Assembly: GCA_947176055.1 (NCBI GenBank)
Contig: CAMWPE010000154.1
Coordinates: 1-5,974 of the forward strand
Length of the DNA: 5,974 bases
Source: an uncultured Desulfovibrio sp.
GTDB taxonomy: Bacteria > Desulfobacterota > Desulfovibrionia > Desulfovibrionales > Desulfovibrionaceae
Direction of reading: 5' to 3'
Under the pieces are notes generated by a model. That model ran no database searches, had not been told where the DNA came from, and was given only the letters and a program-made list of their open reading frames with translations. Both the position numbers and the translations under genes were made by a program. Shown here piece after piece: positions 1 through 5,249 of the stretch; the stretch's first letter is position 1, and the number at the start of each line of letters is the position of its first letter.

Positions 1-11
1 ATACTGATTGG

Positions 12-403
12 GTCTTAATACATTTATAAATCAGGTCTATTTAAATATTTTAATATTAATTTTAAATTTAGCGGTAAGCTGGTCTTAATCCCTTTATAAA
101 TCAGGTCTATTTAAATTCATCCAGAAAGCGCAGTTCAACGAGGAGTAGTTGCGTCTTAATCCCTTTATAAATCAGGTCTATTTAAATATATAGAGCGCGC
201 TTCCAGAGTACGGACGGATGAGGGTCTTAATCCCTTTATAAATCAGGTCTATTTAAATTTATCATGTCGATAAACATGCTGAAAACTTTTGACGGAGTCT
301 TAATCCCTTTATAAATCAGGTCTATTTAAATCAGCCGCCGGCCAGTCAGGGTACCGGATGTTTGATATGTCTTAATCCCTTTATAAATCAGGTCTATTTA
401 AAT
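12..403 (-). CRISPR. CRISPR array 1, 6 repeats and 5 spacers
   Basis: Six 35-bp repeats start at 12, 82, 153, 224, 297 and 369. On the plus strand each begins GTCTTAATCCCTTTATAAAT and ends TCTATTTAAAT. Spacers are 47-81, 117-152, 188-223, 259-296 and 332-368 (35-38 bp). Transcription is inferred on the minus strand for three reasons: the repeat at 12 is degenerate (C to A at repeat positions 9 and 11), as expected of the oldest, leader-distal copy; a leader shared with array 2 lies at 404 onward; and the minus-strand repeat ends in ATTAAGAC, a plausible 8-nt crRNA 5' handle. Spacer 332-368 is then the newest. The repeat has little stem potential, only a TTTATAAA palindrome. The array might continue left of the window, but the degenerate repeat argues that it ends here. 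Confidence 0.97.
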
Positions 404-545
404 TCTCCGCCTCCTATCTATCTAAAATAACCGCAAAAATTAACCGTCGCGCGGGAGCGATCCGGCTCGTCGCCTGTCCGCTATAGCATAATTAAAAGAC
501 GGTTTGTTAAGGGCTTGAAATTACTAACTGTTTTGTAACCGCGAG
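404..545 (-). promoter_or_regulatory. Leader of CRISPR array 1
   Basis: The 52 bp directly next to the last repeat (404-455) match the same stretch beside array 2 (5250-5301) at 41 of 52 positions without gaps, including CCTCCTATCTA and CCGTCGCGCGGG. Further out, ATAGCATA (483-490), CTTGA (514-518) and CCGCGAG (539-545) recur beside array 2 at the same mutual spacing. On the transcribed strand ATAGCATA reads TATGCTAT, a fair -10-like box 79 nt before the first repeat, with TTAACA a little upstream; this promoter reading is tentative. The leader should both drive crRNA precursor transcription and mark the integration end for Cas1-Cas2. Confidence 0.8.
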
Positions 546-658
546 AGATCTGGAATCAAAAATAAACTTAAGCAATAAATTCGCTCTCTTATATTGATTA
601 GCCGTAAATTCGCGAATCTTTCGCGGCGCCCGTAAAAAGCGTCCCGATCTTCTTCGCG
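546..658. other. Intergenic stretch between array 1 leader and ARH gene
   Basis: I find no convincing gene here. It is A/T-rich in its left half. A weak hairpin, CGCGA-ATCTT-TCGCG at 611-625, lies about 34 bp beyond the ADP-ribosylglycohydrolase stop codon. It is not followed by a T run on the minus strand, so a terminator call is not justified. The stretch probably holds the operon's 3' end and the outer part of the array 1 leader. Confidence 0.5.
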
Positions 659-1462
659 CTATCGCTTAATAAACTTTTGCCAGTTATCGTAAACTTCGCG
701 CAAATCAGGAGGCAGCTTTTCTTCGACCTGACGGCGCAGATCGTCGGGTATACCGTAGAATGCTTCTGCAATACTTCCCGCTATAGCCGCTTGCGTGTCC
801 GCGTCACCGCCCAGCCAGATTGCCTTGCGGATCGCGTCCTCGTAATTCTCCGATTCCAGGAAAGCGACGAGAGCTTCCGGCACCGAGCCCTGGCAGGTCT
901 CGTCGAAACGATACCCGGGCTGGATTTCGGCCAGCGTTCGATCCAGATCATAGCCGTATTTGCTCTTGAGATACTCTTTTATTTCCTCTTTGGATTTGCC
1001 ATTGCGGGCCAGGAAGATGGCGCCGGCGACAGAACAGGCGCCCTTTACTCCTTCGGGGTGATTATGGGTCACGTCCGCGGTCAGTTTCGCAAGTCGCTCC
1101 GTTTCCTCGAGACTGTCGGCGATCCATCCTACGGGCGAAACCCGCATGGCCGAGCCGTTGCCAAAGGAATTGTACGGCTCGCGCCGCTGTTCGGCCAGCC
1201 AGCGGAAAAAGCGGCCGCCGTAACCTCCGTTGGGATGCATCCTCGCGAATTCGTGAAAATTATCGACGATGTTCTCCTTCAACTCCTCGTCGCTCGCGTA
1301 CGGCGTCATGAGGGCTTTGGCGATGGCGAAAGTGAGGACGGAGTCATCGGTATAGCGGTTGCGCTCCGTAAAAAGCTCAAAATCCCAAGGAGAAGCGGAT
1401 TTTGGCAAAGGGTGAAATTCGTGACGGCTCCCGGCGATATCGCCGCATACGGCTCCGAGCAT
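659..1462 (-). CDS. ADP-ribosylglycohydrolase family protein (ARH/DraG type)
   Basis: The 267-residue product belongs to the ADP-ribosylglycohydrolase (DraG/ARH) family. These are all-helical, two-metal cytosolic enzymes that remove ADP-ribose from modified Arg or Ser residues, or hydrolyse related ADP-ribose esters. The metal-site motifs are present in order: GDIAGS (residues 7-12), YTDDS (37-41, with D39 and D40), a GNGSAMR segment (101-107), THNHPEG (132-138) and GGDADT (218-223, with D220, D222 and T223). It is therefore probably active, and complete, though compact for the family. The ATG is preceded by AAAAGGAG with 5-nt spacing. It follows the CARF gene by 36 bp on the same strand and is probably the last gene of that operon. 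The substrate cannot be read from the sequence. A role in CRISPR defence is inference; a housekeeping ARH that happens to sit here is the alternative. Confidence 0.93.
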   Translation of the reverse strand: MLGAVCGDIAGSRHEFHPLPKSASPWDFELFTERNRYTDDSVLTFAIAKALMTPYASDEELKENIVDNFHEFARMHPNGGYGGRFFRWLAEQRREPYNSFGNGSAMRVSPVGWIADSLEETERLAKLTADVTHNHPEGVKGACSVAGAIFLARNGKSKEEIKEYLKSKYGYDLDRTLAEIQPGYRFDETCQGSVPEALVAFLESENYEDAIRKAIWLGGDADTQAAIAGSIAEAFYGIPDDLRRQVEEKLPPDLREVYDNWQKFIKR

Positions 1463-1467
1463 GGGGA

Positions 1468-1475
1468 CTCCTTTT
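1468..1475 (-). promoter_or_regulatory. Shine-Dalgarno site of the ARH gene
   Basis: On the minus strand AAAAGGAG stands 5 nt before the ATG at 1462. It is the strongest ribosome binding site in the window and fixes the start of the ADP-ribosylglycohydrolase. It lies in the 36-bp gap after the CARF gene stop. Confidence 0.8.
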
Positions 1476-1498
1476 AAAAAATGAATTTCTTTTAAATT

Positions 1499-2806
1499 TC
1501 AGTTAAAGAGAATAGCTTTTAATTCCATTTTCGGAAATTCCGGCAATTCGCATTCGGTTATATTCATAAATCGCATGACTAAATCGTGAAAGCCTTTATA
1601 TGTATTCTCGTCTATTGGGATATAGCCGTGCGCCAGAAGCGAATCGTTCCTGCTGGACATAAGTTTCTTTAATTCAGGCTCAAGTTCAGTATATGCTAAA
1701 CTTACAGGATCATCCGGAGCTAAAGCGGAAAGAGCCGCGAAAGAATCATCGAAAGCCATTTTTATATCTCCGCTGGCATTCGCGTACTTCGTCCGCAAAT
1801 TTTCGTCAAATTTAGCTAATTGCTCTTTTGTTATCTTGCTATTGTCAATTCCTCTTTTGGCAAGAGCCACTTTTGCGACTTTTTCAACGGCGCTGTATAA
1901 GCGGGCTACAGCGTCGTCGTATCGGCCCCGCTCGGCTCGCCTCCGCGCGTTGGCTATTAAATCTTTAAAATATGCTTTCCCAAAATCAGCCGGAGCGCTT
2001 TCCGATACGCCTTTCAGCAATTTTGCTTCTTTCTCAACCTCTATGAGAGCGTCGCGAGCAGCGCTCAAATTTTTATAAAGAGTCTGGAAATCTTTCCGAT
2101 GACTGTTGTTATAAGAGGATAATCTCCTGTCCAGCGCCAAGTTAAGATCCTCTTTCGCCTTGGTGTAGTTGAAAAGATCCCACTTTTGCAAAGCCCTGAT
2201 CGCAATCGAAATGCCATCGTAAAATTGTTTATACTCTTCCAGTTTATCTTTAAGTAATTCCGCTTTATTCTGGGCGGCTGTCAATTGGCCCGAATTGTAG
2301 AAATCTATCAAGGCTTTCGCTTCATTCCATCCTAATATATCCCATGGGTTTTCAGTGCGGATTACTCTTTCGTGCCCGGATACCACGCGTCCATCCTTGC
2401 GTTCTGTACCACCAACATATACATATTGACTATTAAATTCAGTCATAATTGTTGCGAAAGCGGCTATCATGGCCTTAGTTCCGCCTGTTATATCTGCCAG
2501 TAAGAGTATATTTTCTGGCAAATCCATAGCTTCTAACTTTTTGGGTATTTCACGGCGAATTTCTAGCGCGCATTGAGTAAAGTGTTCCGGATCAGACAAT
2601 ATTATAGTTTCATATCTTTTAATACTCCGACGCGCATTCTCGCTTTCCACTACTTCAGTAACTTTGGGATTCGTTTCTTTAGTCGCTATAAATATTACCC
2701 ATTTTGGCTTATATTCCCCAATACTTATAATAAGGGGAGCCGGCGTCAGGCCAGCTGTCAAAACCAGAACAAAATCGTCGGAATTAAGTATCTTTTCTTC
2801 TATCAT
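1499..2806 (-). CDS. CARF-HEPN ribonuclease, Csm6/Csx1-like (Cas02710 family)
   Basis: This is a predicted CRISPR ancillary RNase switched on by cyclic oligoadenylate made by a type III Cas10. In the 435-residue product, an N-terminal CARF (Rossmann-like) domain shows a first strand and ligand loop, FVLVLTAGLTPAP (12-24), and the hallmark DITGGTKAM (105-113). A helical C-terminal half (about 160-435) ends in a HEPN active-site motif RNDSLLAH (R386 to H393, Rx6H), so RNase activity looks intact. The architecture matches the Cas02710/TIGR02710 group; the Csm6 or Csx1 names are broader analogies. I chose the ATG at 2806 because AAGGA lies 8 nt upstream. An in-frame ATG at 2815 touches that site and would add three residues. 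The gene lies 203 bp after cas2 and 36 bp before the ARH gene. It is A/T-richer than both, which suggests separate acquisition. No Cas10 is visible in the window. Confidence 0.9.
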   Translation of the reverse strand: MIEEKILNSDDFVLVLTAGLTPAPLIISIGEYKPKWVIFIATKETNPKVTEVVESENARRSIKRYETIILSDPEHFTQCALEIRREIPKKLEAMDLPENILLLADITGGTKAMIAAFATIMTEFNSQYVYVGGTERKDGRVVSGHERVIRTENPWDILGWNEAKALIDFYNSGQLTAAQNKAELLKDKLEEYKQFYDGISIAIRALQKWDLFNYTKAKEDLNLALDRRLSSYNNSHRKDFQTLYKNLSAARDALIEVEKEAKLLKGVSESAPADFGKAYFKDLIANARRRAERGRYDDAVARLYSAVEKVAKVALAKRGIDNSKITKEQLAKFDENLRTKYANASGDIKMAFDDSFAALSALAPDDPVSLAYTELEPELKKLMSSRNDSLLAHGYIPIDENTYKGFHDLVMRFMNITECELPEFPKMELKAILFN

Positions 2807-2814
2807 GCCCCTCA

Positions 2815-2819
2815 TCCTT
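2815..2819 (-). promoter_or_regulatory. Ribosome binding site that decides the CARF gene start
   Basis: The minus strand reads AAGGA, then 8 nt, then ATG at 2806. The upstream in-frame ATG (2815-2813) shares its first base with this site, so it would have no usable spacing. This favours the shorter 435-residue product. Confidence 0.5.
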
Positions 2820-2841
2820 TTTATAATTTATTTTGGCATAT

Positions 2842-2877
2842 TCAATTAACGTGATAAAAGAGCGCTTTATTAATTGA
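2842..2877 (-). promoter_or_regulatory. Inverted repeat upstream of the CARF gene
   Basis: TCAATTAA (2842-2849) and TTAATTGA (2870-2877) are perfect 8-bp inverted arms around 20 nt that can themselves pair weakly (ATAAA with TTTAT). The element lies between cas2 and the CARF gene, about 35 bp before the CARF start. It could be a dimeric repressor operator or an attenuating hairpin that sets CARF expression apart from cas1-cas2. An A/T-rich chance palindrome is possible. Confidence 0.35.
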
Positions 2878-3018
2878 CAGCCGATTTGCAGTCCCCCTTT
2901 GGACCAGCGAACGCGATAAAATTTCTTGCCGATGAGAGTGGGGAGCCCTTGCTTTCAAACTGATAGTCTCTCGCAAGATATTGCCGCGCAATTAAAATAG
3001 AACGTTTTATTTCAATCT

Positions 3019-3297
3019 TTATATCAACGTCCATTCCCCTACCGCTCTTTCTTCCCCGCGCTCTCCCCACGCGGCGATCTCATGCTCGCCGGAAATATGA
3101 TAAATCCGGACAAAATCGCCGTCTTCATATGCGAAAGACTCGAAAAAGCTCTTTAAATTTTCCAGGATATGAAACTTTATCCTGCATTCGTACACCCCCG
3201 AAATTATTTCAATTCCATAATCCTTCAATTTGGCCGCGATCTTACGTCGTTTAGCCTGATCGGTTGTTTTATACAATATTAAAACGCGCGTGTCCAA
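3019..3297 (-). CDS. cas2: CRISPR adaptation protein Cas2
   Basis: This 92-residue protein is the small ferredoxin-fold partner of Cas1. Cas2 dimers bridge two Cas1 dimers in the complex that integrates new spacers. It is recognised by the first strand RVLILY (4-9), the KRRKIAAKLKDYGIE helix region (16-30) and SGVYECRI (34-41), plus normal family length and position directly after cas1. The first codon is TTG: the frame has no ATG or GTG start nearby and the cas1 stop lies in the same frame only four codons upstream. No clear Shine-Dalgarno site precedes it, so translation probably depends on coupling to cas1. Oddly, the Asp that normally ends the first strand (YDI in most Cas2) is Lys here (Y9-K10-T11), with D13 three residues later. 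Metal-dependent nuclease activity is doubtful, but a structural role is unaffected. Confidence 0.93.
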   Translation of the reverse strand: MDTRVLILYKTTDQAKRRKIAAKLKDYGIEIISGVYECRIKFHILENLKSFFESFAYEDGDFVRIYHISGEHEIAAWGERGEERAVGEWTLI

Positions 3298-3309
3298 GGG
3301 TATCCGGGC

Positions 3310-4320
3310 TCATTTATGCCAGACTATGGGCGTATAAACCGCGATCTTGCCCTCGACGGCTTCGCGGTATATTCGCGCCTGTTCCGTTATCGCCTTCGCG
3401 TAAGTAATCATCTCGCCCGTTTCCGGATGGGCGAATCCGGTCGCGAGTTTTTTCGCGAAAGCGCCCAACACTTTGCCCAGCGCCTCCTTGCGGAGGGTTA
3501 CGGCGCCCGTAGAATCTTCGTCATCCTGGTCTCGCGAAAAGTCGTCGTTTTTTAATTGCCTGGTATTGAATAAGGCTACGGTTTCCATGTCGGCGACAAA
3601 GGCGCGGAACTCCTCGACCAAATCCAGCGGCAGGGATTGCCTGCCGTATTCCAGAGCGTGGAGATTTGCCGGATAAGGATCGAGGCCCGCGATCCGGCAA
3701 GCCGCGGCGCAACGATCCGCGAGCAATGTGTATAAAAGGGAAAGAACGGCGTTGACCGGATCGGTGGGCGGACGACGAACGCGCTTCTCAAAGCCCCAAT
3801 CCGAATGAAAAGCGCCGGCGAAATATTTAAAATAGGCATTCGCGCCGGATCCCTCAATCCCGCGCAAACTATCGACAGTTTTCTCTTCGCGGGCCTCGTT
3901 GATCAGCGTCCGCAATTCGTTGATCCCATGCTCCGCTCCGTCTATATGATCTTCCCTGCGCAGACGGTTCAGGATTATCGCCTGATTATTCAGTTTTGCC
4001 ATGACGATCGCTCGCGCCATCCGAAGGATAAAACCCTCGTCATTCAGAAGATCATATTGCTTTTTGCGCAGGAAAACGTTTTCCCCTTCATGACCGCATA
4101 ATTGTCCGCGATAGCTTCCATCCGAACTCAAAAACAGCGTCTCTATCCCGCGCTTCAAAAGCAGGGATCTGGCTTGCGCGGTCATATGGACGTTGCCGAA
4201 AAGGACAATCTTTTCCAGCTCGTGGGCGAAGAGAATTTTGACGCCGTCCTTGCCGGCGACGATCAGCCTCTCCCCCTCCCTTCGCAATTTCGCGCCCTGC
4301 TCGCTGATATAGACTATCAC
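3310..4320 (-). CDS. cas1: CRISPR adaptation integrase Cas1
   Basis: This 336-residue product is the metal-dependent integrase that inserts new spacers at the leader end of the arrays. The N-terminal beta domain starts VYISEQGAKLRREGERL (3-19) and includes a VLFGNVHMTAQA segment (39-50). The catalytic helical domain keeps E156 in GIEGSGANAYF, H221 in NLHALEYGRQSLPL and the acidic pair D233/E236 in LDLVEEFR, so it looks active and full length. It resembles the Cas1 forms found with type I and type III systems; no reverse transcriptase or Cas4 fusion is present. The start is GTG: an in-frame TAA lies only six codons upstream and the N-terminus matches the family there. No Shine-Dalgarno site is visible. 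Instead the GTG overlaps the TGA of a preceding mini-ORF (GTGA), suggesting translational coupling. cas2 follows after 12 nt in the same reading frame. Confidence 0.97.
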   Translation of the reverse strand: MIVYISEQGAKLRREGERLIVAGKDGVKILFAHELEKIVLFGNVHMTAQARSLLLKRGIETLFLSSDGSYRGQLCGHEGENVFLRKKQYDLLNDEGFILRMARAIVMAKLNNQAIILNRLRREDHIDGAEHGINELRTLINEAREEKTVDSLRGIEGSGANAYFKYFAGAFHSDWGFEKRVRRPPTDPVNAVLSLLYTLLADRCAAACRIAGLDPYPANLHALEYGRQSLPLDLVEEFRAFVADMETVALFNTRQLKNDDFSRDQDDEDSTGAVTLRKEALGKVLGAFAKKLATGFAHPETGEMITYAKAITEQARIYREAVEGKIAVYTPIVWHK

Positions 4321-4391
4321 AGGGACAAATCCGGATTAAAGGGACGCGAGCTATAAAGCGAAATTCCGCGCGCGCCGGTAAAATTCGTCAT
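4317..4391 (-). CDS. Mini-ORF B, 24 codons, overlapping the cas1 start
   Basis: This 24-codon frame begins MTNFTGARGISLYSS. GGAG precedes its ATG with 5-nt spacing, a better ribosome site than cas1 or cas2 has. Its TGA overlaps the cas1 GTG as GTGA, and its ATG overlaps the stop of the preceding mini-ORF as ATGA. The peptide matches nothing I recognise and has no obvious membrane or signal segment. The likeliest role is as a coupling leader that delivers ribosomes to the SD-less cas1 GTG. Whether the peptide itself is functional is unknown. Confidence 0.4.
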   Translation of the reverse strand: MTNFTGARGISLYSSRPFNPDLSL

Positions 4392-4450
4392 CGCGTCTCC
4401 ATGAAATCGTCATTCGACGTCGCCCGGAATTCGCCCGCGAGCGATTTCAT
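4388..4450 (-). CDS. Mini-ORF A, 20 codons, between the 91-residue gene and mini-ORF B
   Basis: This 20-codon frame begins MKSLAGEFRATSNDD and ends FMETR. Its ATG overlaps the TGA of the 91-residue gene (ATGA at 4450-4447), and its TGA overlaps the ATG of mini-ORF B (ATGA at 4391-4388). It has no Shine-Dalgarno site of its own, so translation would have to be coupled. Most third positions are G or C, as in cas1. No homology is recognised. It could be a coupling relay, or the remnant of a larger gene broken by a frameshift. Confidence 0.3.
   Translation of the reverse strand: MKSLAGEFRATSNDDFMETR
4397..4400 (-). promoter_or_regulatory. Shine-Dalgarno site serving mini-ORF B and indirectly cas1
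   Basis: GGAG on the minus strand lies 5 nt before the ATG at 4391. It directly follows one arm (4401-4409) of the inverted repeat 4401-4450, so a hairpin there could affect ribosome access. Confidence 0.4.
4401..4450 (-). repeat. 9-bp inverted repeat upstream of cas1
   Basis: ATGAAATCG (4401-4409) and CGATTTCAT (4442-4450) are perfect 9-bp inverted arms separated by 32 nt. On the transcript the first arm overlaps the stop of the 91-residue gene and the second abuts the GGAG that serves mini-ORF B. This would suit an RNA hairpin tuning coupling or attenuating transcription into cas1. There is no T run, so it is not an ordinary terminator. Confidence 0.35.
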
Positions 4451-4722
4451 CTTTTGAGCGCATCGATAAAGGCATCGCCGATTTTATCCATATGAAATTC
4501 GAAATCGTCGTCAGTGGGAAACTCGCCCAAATATTCTTCCTCGAAATCAAACAGATAAATAGGTTCTTCCTCGCCTTGTAACCGAGCGGTCAACTCGCCA
4601 AAGCGCAAACGGACATAACCGATAGCCTGATTATTTTCATTGTAAACATCGTATTGCTCGGGACACATGATAGAAGTTTCAACAAAGCGCAAGTTGCGGA
4701 TTTTAAAAATTGAGTCGCGCAT
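4447..4722 (-). CDS. Conserved-looking small protein of unknown function (91 aa)
   Basis: This 91-residue acidic, soluble protein has no signal peptide or membrane segment. Its core runs RNLRFVETSIMCPEQYDVY (9-27), then a turn NENNQAIGYVRLRFGELTARL (28-48) and an acidic C-terminal part rich in Glu, Asp and aromatic residues ending in a helix (DKIGDAFIDALKR). From memory, the pattern CPEQYDV...GYVRLRFG resembles short uncharacterised bacterial proteins; I know no established function. A beta-hairpin followed by a helix is likely. The ATG has only AAAGG at a long 12-nt spacing. It lies between the tail of array 2 and cas1, and its TGA overlaps the ATG of a mini-ORF leading into cas1, so it is probably the first gene of the cas operon. 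It might be an adaptation accessory or a regulator, but nothing in the sequence proves this. Confidence 0.75.
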   Translation of the reverse strand: MRDSIFKIRNLRFVETSIMCPEQYDVYNENNQAIGYVRLRFGELTARLQGEEEPIYLFDFEEEYLGEFPTDDDFEFHMDKIGDAFIDALKR

Positions 4723-4752
4723 GCGAGCAACAAACCTTTAAATTCAAATCCA

Positions 4753-4758
4753 TTTATA
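4753..4758 (-). promoter_or_regulatory. Candidate -10 box for the 91-residue gene and cas operon
   Basis: The minus strand reads GATATAAATGG about 30 nt before the ATG at 4722, giving TATAAA as a -10 candidate in the gap between array 2 and the operon. No good -35 hexamer stands at the right distance. Read-through from the array 2 promoter is an alternative source of operon transcripts, since the array and operon run in the same direction. Confidence 0.25.
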
Positions 4759-4789
4759 TCAAAAGGAATTGGATCGCGAAGCTGTATAC

Positions 4790-5249
4790 AAATTAATCCC
4801 TTTAAAAATCAGGTCTACTTATATTGGTAAGATTGTGAAGATTGACGGTAGAAGGAACCAGTCTTAATCCCTTTAAAAATCAGGTCTACTTATATTTAGC
4901 GACGGGAAAACTACTATATGCGGGGTTTACGGGTCTTAATCCCTTTAAAAATCAGGTCTACTTATATATACTTATGTTGGACTTCTCTGCAACGGTTTCG
5001 CAAAGTCTTAATCCCTTTAAAAATCAGGTCTACTTATATGCTTTAGTGGTGGAGCTGGTGCCGGTGGTGGTACCGGTCTTAATCCCTTTAAAAATCAGGT
5101 CTACTTATATCAGGCGGCTGCTTTTCATTATTGACGAATTTCCGTGTCTTAATCCCTTTAAAAATCAGGTCTACTTATATCAGGTATGTATGATAACACG
5201 GGTCTCGAGGGAGAGTCTTAATCCCTTTAAAAATCAGGTCTACTTATAT
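4790..5249 (-). CRISPR. CRISPR array 2, 7 repeats and 6 spacers
   Basis: Seven 35-bp repeats start at 4790, 4861, 4933, 5005, 5076, 5146 and 5215. On the plus strand each begins GTCTTAATCCCTTTAAAAAT and ends TCTACTTATAT. They differ from array 1 repeats at positions 16, 29 and 33 (32 of 35 identical). Spacers are 4825-4860, 4896-4932, 4968-5004, 5040-5075, 5111-5145 and 5181-5214 (34-37 bp). The repeat at 4790 starts AAA instead of GTC, marking it as the terminal, leader-distal copy. The leader is at 5250 onward, so transcription is on the minus strand and 5181-5214 is the newest spacer. Transcription runs toward the cas operon. Confidence 0.97.

Noticed and set aside
611..625. Hairpin after the ADP-ribosylglycohydrolase gene as a terminator
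   Set aside because: The stem is only five base pairs and no T run follows on the transcribed strand.
677..1477. 266-codon plus-strand frame opposite the ADP-ribosylglycohydrolase gene
   Set aside because: The minus strand here carries all family motifs and a strong ribosome site; the plus frame matches nothing and is a codon-bias shadow.
2881..2905. tRNA-like fragment (minus strand GGACTGCAAATC)
   Set aside because: No acceptor stem, D arm or T arm can be built around it. The flanking sequence does not fit a cloverleaf.
2870..3070. 66-codon minus-strand frame overlapping the cas2 end (or 54 codons from the ATG at 3034)
   Set aside because: It has no proper Shine-Dalgarno spacing, no recognisable fold or motif, and its end lies inside the inverted repeat. 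It is too weak to call a gene.
3521..3857. Several short frames inside cas1 in other frames and on both strands
   Set aside because: They lie wholly within the confidently identified Cas1 coding region and show no motifs of their own.
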